From assembly GCF_019734195.1 (NCBI RefSeq), contig NZ_JAASHM010000002.1:217999-281998 (forward strand): a stretch of 64,000 bases of DNA, given 5' to 3'. The notes beneath the pieces were generated by a model, which made no database searches, was not told the origin of the DNA, and worked only from the letters and a program-made list of their open reading frames with translations. Position 1 is the stretch's first letter. Each line of letters opens with the position of its first letter. Shown here in pieces: positions 43,489 through 51,580 of the stretch. Source of the stretch: Clostridium sp. K13. GTDB taxonomy: Bacteria > Bacillota > Clostridia > Clostridiales > Clostridiaceae. Both the position numbers and the translations under genes were made by a program.

Positions 43489-44736
43489 ATGGCTAAGAAA
43501 GTTAAAAAGGTATATCCATCATACTTTGAAGAGTTTAAATGTATAGGTGGAGAATGTAGTGATAGTTGTTGTATTGGTTGGAATATAGATATAGATAAAA
43601 TAACATTTAGAAAATATTTTAAGGTGCAAGACCAAGAGATGAAGAAAATGTTTCAAAAAAATATTCAAAACAATGAAAGATGTAGTAGTGAAGAGGTTGA
43701 TTATGGAATAGTTAAATTAAAAAAAGATAAAAGATGTCCATTTTTAGATGAAAAAAACTATTGTGTAATTCATTCTAATCTTGGAGAAGAATATCTTTCT
43801 AATGTATGTACATGTTTCCCGAGAGTAACTAATAAAATAGATGAAACTTATGAAATGTCATTAGATGTAGCATGTCCAGAAGCTGCAAGACTTATATTGT
43901 TAAGAGAAGAAGGCATTAATTTTATAGGTAAAGAAGAGGCCTTAGGAAAACATATAATTTCATCACAAATAGATACAAAATTAAAAGAAATCAAAAAAAC
44001 ACCTTTAAAATATTTTAAAGAAGTAAGAGAGTTTTGTATAAGTATAATTCAAAATAGAAAGTTTAATTTAAATGAAAGAATATATATATTAGGTGACTTT
44101 ATAAGTAATATTGAAGATGTTATAGATAAGGATTTAAGTGATATTCCTAAATTCATAAATAGTTATAATATGAGAAGAGCGGCAAAAGAGTTTATTAATG
44201 ATGATATAAATTCATTGTTAGGAAACAGTAATATTAATTATATAATACAAATGAATTTCTTTATAAAAATGCTTAAGATTTTGAAAGTAGATAAAGAGGT
44301 TGAAAGTATTACCTTTAAAAATTATACTTCAGATATGATAAATGGGTTCAAAATTGAAAATGAAGAAAGTATAAGTAAAAATTCAGAATTTTATATGGAA
44401 GCATTTGAAGAATATAATGAATCATTTATTAGCCAATATAGTTATATATTTGAAAATTATATAGTTAATTTTATCTTTAATAATACTTTTCCTTTTAATG
44501 AAGTTATGTCACTATTTGATAGTTATATGATGCTTTTAATAAGAGTTAGTTTTATTAGATTTTACTTAGTTGGGATGAATTTAAATAATAATAATTATAA
44601 CAAAGAAAACGTAGTTGAATTTATACAAGTATTTTCAAAAACAATAGAGCATCATAAAAGCTATTTAATTGATTCATTGCATTATATAAAAAGAAATGAC
44701 TACGATAATATGGAGTTTGCGAAGACTCTTCTATGA
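43489..44736 (+). CDS. Flagellin lysine-N-methylase-like protein (FliB family)
   Basis: 415 residues. The cysteine-rich N-terminal part reads YFEEFKCIGGECSDSCCIGW, later CPFLDEKNYCVIHSNLGEEYLSNVCTCFPR, then CPEAARL. This is the pattern of FliB-type proteins, named after flagellin lysine methylation in Salmonella; it probably binds a metal or Fe-S cluster. The rest is helical and not informative. No flagellar genes are in the window, so the substrate may differ. It ends DYDNMEFAKTLL; a remnant of a second copy's end lies 550 bp downstream (about 45230-45301). Confidence 0.85.
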   Translation: MAKKVKKVYPSYFEEFKCIGGECSDSCCIGWNIDIDKITFRKYFKVQDQEMKKMFQKNIQNNERCSSEEVDYGIVKLKKDKRCPFLDEKNYCVIHSNLGEEYLSNVCTCFPRVTNKIDETYEMSLDVACPEAARLILLREEGINFIGKEEALGKHIISSQIDTKLKEIKKTPLKYFKEVREFCISIIQNRKFNLNERIYILGDFISNIEDVIDKDLSDIPKFINSYNMRRAAKEFINDDINSLLGNSNINYIIQMNFFIKMLKILKVDKEVESITFKNYTSDMINGFKIENEESISKNSEFYMEAFEEYNESFISQYSYIFENYIVNFIFNNTFPFNEVMSLFDSYMMLLIRVSFIRFYLVGMNLNNNNYNKENVVEFIQVFSKTIEHHKSYLIDSLHYIKRNDYDNMEFAKTLL

Positions 44737-44865
44737 AATAGTTAATATATAATATATAAAAAATAGAAATTATATATTATAAAATTATAAGTAAATACAA
44801 ATAATATATGAGTAATATATTTTAAATTAGAATTTTATTGAAAATATGAAGGGAAAGATTTACTT

Positions 44866-45301
44866 ATGAAAAAAAGTTAACTGTTTTATAACAATATGTA
44901 TGCTAGTAGTTATTAGCTCATTAATAACTACAAATTGTTTTGCAAATGTTAATGAGAAAAGAAGTTCAGAAATTATAGAAGACAATAAAACCAAAGATAT
45001 AGTAGAAATAGCTACATCAGACGGGAGATTTAAAACATTAACAACTGCTTTAAAATCAGCAGATTTAGTTGATGCGCTTAAAGGAAAAGGGCCATTTACA
45101 GTCTTTGCTCCTACAGATGAGGCTTTTGCAAAGCTTACAACAGATAAACTTAATGATTTATTAAAACCAGAGAATAAAAAATTATTGCAAGATATTTTAG
45201 AATATCATGTTTATTCAGGAAAAGTATTATCTTATAGATTCTTTGCAATATATATAAAGAAATAAGTATAACAATATGGAGCTTGCTAAAAATATTTTAT
45301 A
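44866..45301 (+). pseudogene. Fasciclin-domain protein gene, frameshifted at its start and fused to a FliB tail remnant
   Basis: ATG 44866 with GAAGGGAAAG upstream meets a stop after AAAAAAAG. Removing one A gives [20 protein letters not shown] and then TTNCFA, a clear signal peptide, and joins the long frame. That frame holds half a fasciclin domain: [33 protein letters not shown] and [15 protein letters not shown]. The domain then stops and [10 protein letters not shown] follows with, out of frame, YNNMELAKNIL, resembling the end of FliB (LHYIKRNDYDNMEFAKTLL). So the gene is cut by recombination and frameshifted. Confidence 0.75.
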
Positions 45302-45304
45302 AAA

Positions 45305-45336
45305 GGGATAGGAATTTTAATTCCTATTTTTTTATT
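45305..45336 (+). terminator. Intrinsic terminator
   Basis: ATAGGAATT / AATTCCTAT followed by TTTTTTATTTT. Confidence 0.85.
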
Positions 45337-45409
45337 TTATTAAGAATTATTGATAAGGCAAAAACAAATAATAAAATTTATAGAATATAAATTTTAAGAA
45401 AGTGTACAT

Positions 45410-47020
45410 ATGAAAAATAAATTTAGGCTTAATAAAAAAATAATAATATTATTAATAATGGGAATAGTGACTATATCAGGTATTTGTTTTAAAATATATA
45501 TGAGAGATAAGTATGGTATAAAAGATGTTTTTAATGAAGAGGGGAGTGTGGTTAAAATTAATATTATTCCAAAGCCAATGAGTTATGAAGGTAAAGATGG
45601 TAAATTTATATTGACGAAAGATAGTTCAATATATATACAAGGAAATAGTGATGAGGAAACAGAGCAAATTAAGTGGATTGCAGAATTTATAAGAGAAAAA
45701 TTAAATAAATCAACAGGATTTGAATTAAATATTATTAAAGGTGATAAACCTGTTGATGGAAGTATTTATTTAACAACTGTTAACTCAAACAAAAATTTAG
45801 GAGTTGAAGGCTATGTTATGAATACGTCTTCAAAAAATATTAAAATTACAGCATATAAACCAGAAGGAATCTCAAGAGCAATTCAAACACTTAGACAAAT
45901 GTTACCTGCAGATATAGAAAAGGATACGGTGGTTAATGATATAGAATGGAGTGTTCCAGCATCTGTAATTACAGATAAGCCAGAGTATAGCTATAGAGGT
46001 TTGATGATAGATGTTGCAAGACATTTTTTTACTGTAGATGAAATTAAGAGACAGATAGATTTAGCAGCACAATATAAGATAAATAGAGTTCATTTACACT
46101 TAAGTGATGATCAAGGATGGCGTTTAGAAATAAAGAAGTATCCTGAATTAACACTTATAGGTGGTAGTACAGAAGTTGGTGGTGGACCAGGTGGATATTA
46201 TACTCAAGAACAGTATAAAGACATAGTAAAATTTGCAATGCAAAGATATGTTGAAATAGTTCCAGAGTTTGATATGCCAGGACATACAAATGCAGCATTA
46301 GCATCTTACGGATTTTTAAATCCTGATGCTAAAAGAAAGTCATTATATACAGGAACTGATGTTGGGTTTAGTTCTTTTATGGCTCATAGTGAAGAGACAT
46401 ATGAATTTATAGAGGATGCATTTAAGGAAGTATCAGAAATATCACCATCAAAATATATTCAAATAGGTGGAGATGAAGCACTTAATACTAAAAAAGAAGA
46501 TTATGATTACTTTGTAGGAAGAGTAGCTAAAATAGCAGAGAAATATGGGAAGAAACCAATAGGATGGGATCCAATAGATACATCTCCAGAAATTAATTCA
46601 AATGTAATACTTCAAAATTGGAAAGACTCAAATGAAGAAGCTATAAAAAAACAAATGAGTATGGTAATTTCCATTGCTAGTAAGGCTTATTTAGATATGA
46701 AATATAATGAAGAGACTCCATACGGATTAAACTGGGCAGGATATATACCTGTTGATGTAGCATATAAATGGGATCCAACAGAGTATGCACCAGAAAATTT
46801 AGTGTTGGGAATAGAAGCACCTTTATGGACAGAAACTATAGCAACTCAAGATGAAATGGATTATATGATATATCCAAGATTGCCAGGTTATGCTGAAATA
46901 GCATGGACTTCAATGGACGCTAGGAATTGGGATGAATATAAGGTAAGATTAAAAAATCAAGGTGTAAGAATGGAATATGAAGGAATAAATTATTATAAGG
47001 ATCCAAGTATTTGGAATTAA
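45410..47020 (+). CDS. GH20 beta-N-acetylhexosaminidase, membrane-anchored or secreted
   Basis: 536 residues. An N-terminal hydrophobic helix (IIILLIMGIVTISGICF) acts as signal anchor. A GH20b domain follows (INIIPKPMSYEGKDGKFILT), then the catalytic barrel from about 190: YRGLMIDVARHFFTVDEIKRQIDLAAQYKINRVHLHLSDDQGWRLEIKKYP, the His in DMPGHTNAALASYG and the Asp-Glu catalytic pair in IQIGGDEALNT. It cleaves terminal GlcNAc or GalNAc from glycans or glycolipids, which fits a host-glycan or mucin diet. No LPxTG motif is seen. Confidence 0.94.
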   Translation: MKNKFRLNKKIIILLIMGIVTISGICFKIYMRDKYGIKDVFNEEGSVVKINIIPKPMSYEGKDGKFILTKDSSIYIQGNSDEETEQIKWIAEFIREKLNKSTGFELNIIKGDKPVDGSIYLTTVNSNKNLGVEGYVMNTSSKNIKITAYKPEGISRAIQTLRQMLPADIEKDTVVNDIEWSVPASVITDKPEYSYRGLMIDVARHFFTVDEIKRQIDLAAQYKINRVHLHLSDDQGWRLEIKKYPELTLIGGSTEVGGGPGGYYTQEQYKDIVKFAMQRYVEIVPEFDMPGHTNAALASYGFLNPDAKRKSLYTGTDVGFSSFMAHSEETYEFIEDAFKEVSEISPSKYIQIGGDEALNTKKEDYDYFVGRVAKIAEKYGKKPIGWDPIDTSPEINSNVILQNWKDSNEEAIKKQMSMVISIASKAYLDMKYNEETPYGLNWAGYIPVDVAYKWDPTEYAPENLVLGIEAPLWTETIATQDEMDYMIYPRLPGYAEIAWTSMDARNWDEYKVRLKNQGVRMEYEGINYYKDPSIWN

Positions 47021-47062
47021 TATATTTCTATGTATATTCCTTTAAGGCAATAAATTTCAATT

Positions 47063-47431
47063 TTGATATTGACTTAAAAATAGTTATAATGGATAATATT
47101 ATAAAAGGAAAGTCAATTTAAAGAATAAAGATTATGATAAGGAAGAGTATTTTAAGTTATTATTTTTAGAGAGCTAGGGTTTTGGTGAAACTTAGTAATA
47201 ATACTTTTAAGAAGCAGCCTTTGAATCGCTTGCTGAGAACTAAGATTTTTCTTAATGTAGGCAAAGCCGTATTTCCTAACGTTATAAGGAATAGAACAAT
47301 TATATATTTTTATGTAATTTATAATATAATTGTTTTTACTGAGTGAGTAAATAAATTTACTTATTAGGGTGGTACCGCGGAATTTTATAGCTTCGTCCCT
47401 TCTATTTTATAGAGGGATGAGGCTTTTTTTA
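47063..47431 (+). promoter_or_regulatory. T-box riboswitch leader, probably alanine-specific
   Basis: Promoter TTGATA-N16-TATAAT (47063-47090). Stem I contains the conserved AGAGAG, GGTGAAAC distal-loop and GAA-type bulge. The T-box AGGGTGGTACCGCGG is at 47366-47380. The terminator is GCTTCGTCCCT / AGGGATGAGGC plus T-run (47390-47431). After GAA at 47211-47213 the likely specifier is GCA (47214-47216), alanine; GCC in the next register is also Ala. Uncharged tRNA-Ala would favour antitermination into alaR-alaT. Confidence 0.88.
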
Positions 47432-47489
47432 TATATAGAAAATTTTTAAATTTCCTATATACTAAAAACTATTTTTAGGAGGGCTAATT

Positions 47490-47972
47490 ATGGAAGAAAT
47501 TTTAGAAATTTTAGAAGAGAATAGTAGATACAGTGATGAGCAAATAGCTGTAATGGCTGGAAAGACTGTAGAGGAAGTTAGAGAAGCTATTAGAGATTAT
47601 GAAGAAAAAAGTATAATAGCCGGATATACAACTCTTATAAATTGGGAAAATACAGGTAAAGAAACAGTTACAGCTCTTATTGAAGTGAAGATAACACCTC
47701 AAAGAGGAGAAGGTTTTGATAAGGTAGCTGAAAGAATATATAATTTTGATCAAGTTAAGGCATGTTATTTAATGTCTTCAGGGGGATTTGACCTTACTGT
47801 TATAGTTGAGGGTAAAACAATGAAGGAAGTTGCTATGTTTGTATCAGAAAAATTAGCAGTACAAGATAATGTTATTGGAACAGCAACTCACTTTGTATTA
47901 AAGAAATATAAAGATCATGGAACTATATTTAAAGAAAAGAAAACATCAAATAGGGAGGTAATATTTATATGA
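47490..47972 (+). CDS. Lrp/AsnC-family regulator, AlaR-like
   Basis: 160 residues. The helix-turn-helix is EILEENSRYSDEQIAVMAGKTVEEVREAIRDYEEKSIIAGYTTLINW, and the RAM effector domain is VTALIEVKITPQRGEGFDKVAERIYNFDQVKACYLMSSGGFDLTVIVEG. Its overlap with an aminotransferase gene (ATGA) is the same arrangement as alaR-alaT (formerly yugG-yugH) of Bacillus subtilis. It lies behind the T-box leader. GGAGGGC precedes the ATG. The gene name is inferred from context, so I leave the symbol empty. Confidence 0.88.
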   Translation: MEEILEILEENSRYSDEQIAVMAGKTVEEVREAIRDYEEKSIIAGYTTLINWENTGKETVTALIEVKITPQRGEGFDKVAERIYNFDQVKACYLMSSGGFDLTVIVEGKTMKEVAMFVSEKLAVQDNVIGTATHFVLKKYKDHGTIFKEKKTSNREVIFI

Positions 47973-49144
47973 TGCTAGAAAATATGATAAGAAAAGAAGT
48001 TAGAGAAATGCCTCCTTCAGGTATAAGAAAATATTTTGATATAGTAAATGAAATGGAAGGTGTAATATCTTTAGGAGTAGGAGAACCAGATTTTGTTACT
48101 CCTTGGAATGTAAGAGAAGCTGGAATATATTCATTAGAGCAAGGAGACACACATTATTCTTCTAATGCTGGATTTATAGAACTTAGAGAAGAAATTGCAA
48201 AGTATTTATATAGAAAATTTGATTTGAAATATAATCCAAAGAATGAAATTTTAGTTACTGTTGGTGGTAGTGAAGGTATAGATATTGCTCTAAGAGCATT
48301 AACAGGACCTGGGGATGAAGTAGTTATTCCAGAGCCAAGCTTTGTTGCATACAAAGGATGTACAGCATTTACTGGAGCAACATCAAAAATAATAAATCTT
48401 AAAGCTGAAAATGACTTTAAATTAACAGCACAAGAATTAGAAGAAGCAATAACTGAAAAAACAAAGGTTGTTATAATACCATTCCCTAATAATCCAACAG
48501 GAGCAATAATGACTAGAGAAGAATTAGAACCACTTGTTGCAGTCTTAAAGGATAAAGATGTAATAGTAATTTCTGATGAAATTTATGCAGAATTATCTTA
48601 TGATAAGCCACATGTATCTATAGCAAGCTTCCCAGAAATAAAGGATAAGACACTTGTTATAAATGGTTTCTCAAAATCTTATGCTATGACAGGGTGGAGA
48701 TTAGGTTATGTCTGTGGACATCCAGTTCTTTTAGATGCAATGAAGAAGATTCATCAATATGCAATAATGTGTTCACCAACAACAGCACAATTTGCTGCAA
48801 TTGAAGCATTAAAGAATGGTGATGAAAGTGTTAGTAAGATGGTTAAAGAATATAATAGAAGAAGAAGAGTTCTAGTTGATGGATTTAGAAAACTTGGATT
48901 AGATTGCTTTGAACCACTTGGAGCTTTTTATGTATTCCCATGTATTAAATCTACAGGAATGACATCAGATGAGTTCTGTGAAAAACTTTTATTAAAAGAA
49001 AAGGTATTAGCAGTTCCAGGAAATGCTTTTGGTGAATGTGGTGAAGGATTTATTAGAGCATGTTATGCTTCATCAATGGAAAATATAATGGAAGCACTTA
49101 AGAGAATTGAAAAATTCTTGAATGAAGAAGTAAATAATAAGTAA
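47969..49144 (+). CDS. PLP-dependent class I aminotransferase, AlaT-like
   Basis: 391 residues, fold type I. ISLGVGEPDFVTPW, GGSEGIDIALRALTGPGDEVVIPEPSFVAY, PNNPTGAIM, VISDEIYAELSY and the PLP-lysine in VINGFSKSYAMTGWRLGYVCG; the carboxylate Arg is in EGFIRACYASS. Closest in pattern to the AlaT/PatA group. The upstream alanine-type T-box and Lrp gene make alanine transamination (pyruvate + glutamate) the best guess. It overlaps the regulator by 4 bp, with GGGAGGT just upstream. Confidence 0.9.
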   Translation: MMLENMIRKEVREMPPSGIRKYFDIVNEMEGVISLGVGEPDFVTPWNVREAGIYSLEQGDTHYSSNAGFIELREEIAKYLYRKFDLKYNPKNEILVTVGGSEGIDIALRALTGPGDEVVIPEPSFVAYKGCTAFTGATSKIINLKAENDFKLTAQELEEAITEKTKVVIIPFPNNPTGAIMTREELEPLVAVLKDKDVIVISDEIYAELSYDKPHVSIASFPEIKDKTLVINGFSKSYAMTGWRLGYVCGHPVLLDAMKKIHQYAIMCSPTTAQFAAIEALKNGDESVSKMVKEYNRRRRVLVDGFRKLGLDCFEPLGAFYVFPCIKSTGMTSDEFCEKLLLKEKVLAVPGNAFGECGEGFIRACYASSMENIMEALKRIEKFLNEEVNNK

Positions 49145-49185
49145 GACTATATACATTCTTTATAATAGATATAAACTTAACAAAA

Positions 49186-49228
49186 TGATAGCTATTAAAT
49201 TTTAATTATTTTTAATAGCTATTTTTTT
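49186..49228 (+). terminator. Terminator after alaT-like gene
   Basis: ATAGCTATTAAA / TTTAATAGCTAT followed by TTTTTTTTAT. Confidence 0.85.
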
Positions 49229-49295
49229 TATAAAATTTTTATAATTTATGTAACGAAATCTAAAAAGTTAGTACATATATAGTGGAGGTGATGAA

Positions 49296-49613
49296 ATGAA
49301 ACAAATGGAAGAGTTATATCTTAATTATGCTAAAACAGTTTATAAATATTTATTATGTTTAACTAAAGACAAGGATATGGCTGAAGATTTAACTCAAGAA
49401 ACTTTTTACCAAGCCTCGAAGACTATAAAGAACTTCAAGGGAGAATGTAGGGTATCAGTATGGCTTTGTCAAATAGCTAAACGTTTATGGTATAAGCATT
49501 TGAATAAAAGTAATAAAAATAAATGTGATTCATATGATGAAGTTTCCTTTGAAATATCCTGTAATTATAACTTGGAATCAGATTTATTGAAAAGTGAAGA
49601 TAAAACATTTTAG
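49296..49613 (+). pseudogene. ECF sigma factor truncated after region 2
   Basis: 105 residues. Region 2 is intact (YLLCLTKDKDMAEDLTQETFYQASKTIKNFKGECRVSVWLCQIAKRLWYKHL). Region 4, needed for -35 recognition, is missing: after LLKSEDK the frame runs into TF-stop. Exactly there begins the truncated AraC gene on the other strand. GGAGGTG precedes the ATG. A deletion joining the two genes is the simplest reading. Confidence 0.82.
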
Positions 49614-49989
49614 TATATTCACGTTGTGCTTGGCACATTAATTTATTTACTGCTTCAATATTATCAAGTTCATCTAGTTTATTTATATAAGCATCACTAA
49701 GAGAAAAGGATATTTCAGGATCAACACCACCTCGTATTGCAGCACGGTAAGCTAAGGTAACTACAACGATACCTAAGTTTATTATATTTCTAAGTGAATT
49801 TTTAGAAAGTCTAATTTCGGTAATATTACTATAATTAATAGCTAAGGTTTCATCTAACAACTCTATATATCCATTTACTATACAATGTAATTCTTTAAGC
49901 TCCTGTTTATAAGGTTGATGTATAGTTTCCATTTCTAAATTTTTAAAAACAACATTACAAAAATCTTGTTGAACCTCATTGTCTATCAT
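49608..49989 (-). pseudogene. AraC-family regulator truncated before its DNA-binding domain
   Basis: From ATG 49989 the frame matches the N-terminal 127 residues of the intact AraC protein at 58253-59020 (DFCNVVFKNLEMETIHQPY, NLGIVVVTLAYRAAIRGGVD, PEISFSLSDAYINKLDEL, QAQREYTK). Similarity ends at about 49612; the remaining codons to 49477 are the antisense of the sigma gene. Both AraC helix-turn-helix motifs are gone. Confidence 0.85.
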
Positions 49990-50143
49990 ATCTAGATACT
50001 ACTAAATTCAATTTAAATGTTTACATTATATCATAAATATATGTGAAAAGTGATATAAAGAATAGAAAATATTTCTTAAAATAAAATGTAATTAAAGTTA
50101 ATAATGTAAAAATTAATATAAGGATAATTTATGGGGGATATAT

Positions 50144-51326
50144 ATGAGTAAGTATGAATTAGATGGATATAGCTTTAATTATAATAGGACGTACTGCAGG
50201 GGAAGATCAAGATAGTAAAAATCAGACAGGAAGTTATCTTTTAACTAAAGAAGAAGTTGTACAAGTATATGTAGAAGCACCACAAGGAAAACTTGGGAAG
50301 CCAACAAGAAGCCTTGTAAGATTTGCAAAGACAAATATAATTAATCCTGGTGAAAGTGAAAAAGTAACAGTAAATATTCCTAAGTATTATATTGCTTCTT
50401 ATGATGATAGTGGAGTAACTGGCTATAAATCTTCTTATATTTTAGAAGAAGGTATATATACATTTCATGTAGGTTCTGATATTAGAAATACTACTATTTT
50501 TGGAGAATATAATCAAGAATTTATTGTAGTAGAAAGGTTGGAAGAAGTATATGCTCCGATAACGTCATTTGAACGTATTAAGGCAGTTATTAATGAAGAA
50601 GATAATTATGAAATTGCAATAGAAAAGGTTCCAACAATTAAGCATCTCTGCGCTAATAATCAAGAAGCATCAAGACGTATGGTTGATTCAATAGTATCAG
50701 AAAGGGCACTTCGTGAAATATATTTAAGAGGATTTGAAATTGCAGTTAAAGAAGGTAAAGCTAAATCGGTTATGACTACCTATAATCCTGAAAATGATAA
50801 TGTTAAAGAGAAATTAGAACTTGGTGAAATAACTAGAAGCGACTTGCAAAGAAATGCAAAGAATATTTTAAAGTTTATAATGGCATCTCCTATAATGCTT
50901 CATGAATTAGGGCGTATTAGTGATAATGAAGTAAAAGAAATTAATGTTCCTGAGGATAATGGTGATTCAAGTACAGATATAGTTTATTATGAAGCTGATA
51001 AAGAAACTAATAATATAATTATTGATGGAAGTAACTTTAATAATAAGAAGGGAAGCTCAGAAGTATTTGGACTTACATTTAATAAATTAGGTGAATATGT
51101 AATTGAAATAACAATGAAATCAGGACAAGGTGAATTAGCTCAATTACCATTATCAGTATATTATGATAATGTATTAAAAGAAACTATAACAATTAGAGGA
51201 ACAGAAGGAAAGTGGATAACAGAAAGAAGAGAGTTAGGTGGAATTTGGGGATTAAATCATTATATAAAGCTATACTTTGGAGCAAATGGATTAGATATAG
51301 ATAAAATAGTTATAAGATGTAAATAA
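50144..51326 (+). pseudogene. GH3 beta-glucosidase paralogue reduced by several internal deletions
   Basis: Compared with the intact 927-residue enzyme at 59241, this copy keeps MSKYELD, then loses residues up to ADIALII, with a frameshift. The long frame from 50163 (387 residues) then lacks three further blocks, all removed in frame: between YLLTKEE and VVQVYVEAPQ, between EKVP and TIKHLCANNQ, and between TTYNP and ENDNVKEK. The last takes the nucleophile Asp of MTDWW. Each junction lies at short repeats. Remaining pieces stay closely similar and open. Catalytically dead; a deleted gene copy is likeliest. Confidence 0.88.
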
Positions 51327-51533
51327 AAATGGAAAGTGTTATTTAAAATTAACTTATGATTATTATTAATAAATGGGGAGTTAAAATGTGAATTCTTCCT
51401 TTTTTAATATTTTTATGGTGATTAATTAAGAAAATATTAAAATAATAAAGAGGATGAAATGAAATTTCAAAATAAATTATTGAAAGTGAAATATATATTG
51501 ATTATTGTATGGGAAATGATGTAAAATAAAATA

Positions 51534-51547
51534 TGTAAACGTTATTA
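51534..51547 (+). promoter_or_regulatory. Possible cre (CcpA) site before the NagZ-type gene
   Basis: TGTAAACGTTATTA matches TGNAANCGNTNNCA except for one base. It lies 34 bp before the start. The rest of the gap from 51327 shows no ORF or clear terminator. Confidence 0.45.
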
Positions 51548-51580
51548 AGAGCTATGGCTAAAAAAAGGGGAGATTTAATT

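Noticed and set aside
49477..49607. C-terminal part of the minus-strand AraC open frame as protein
   Set aside because: Similarity to the intact AraC paralogue ends at about 49612; the rest is antisense of the sigma factor gene.
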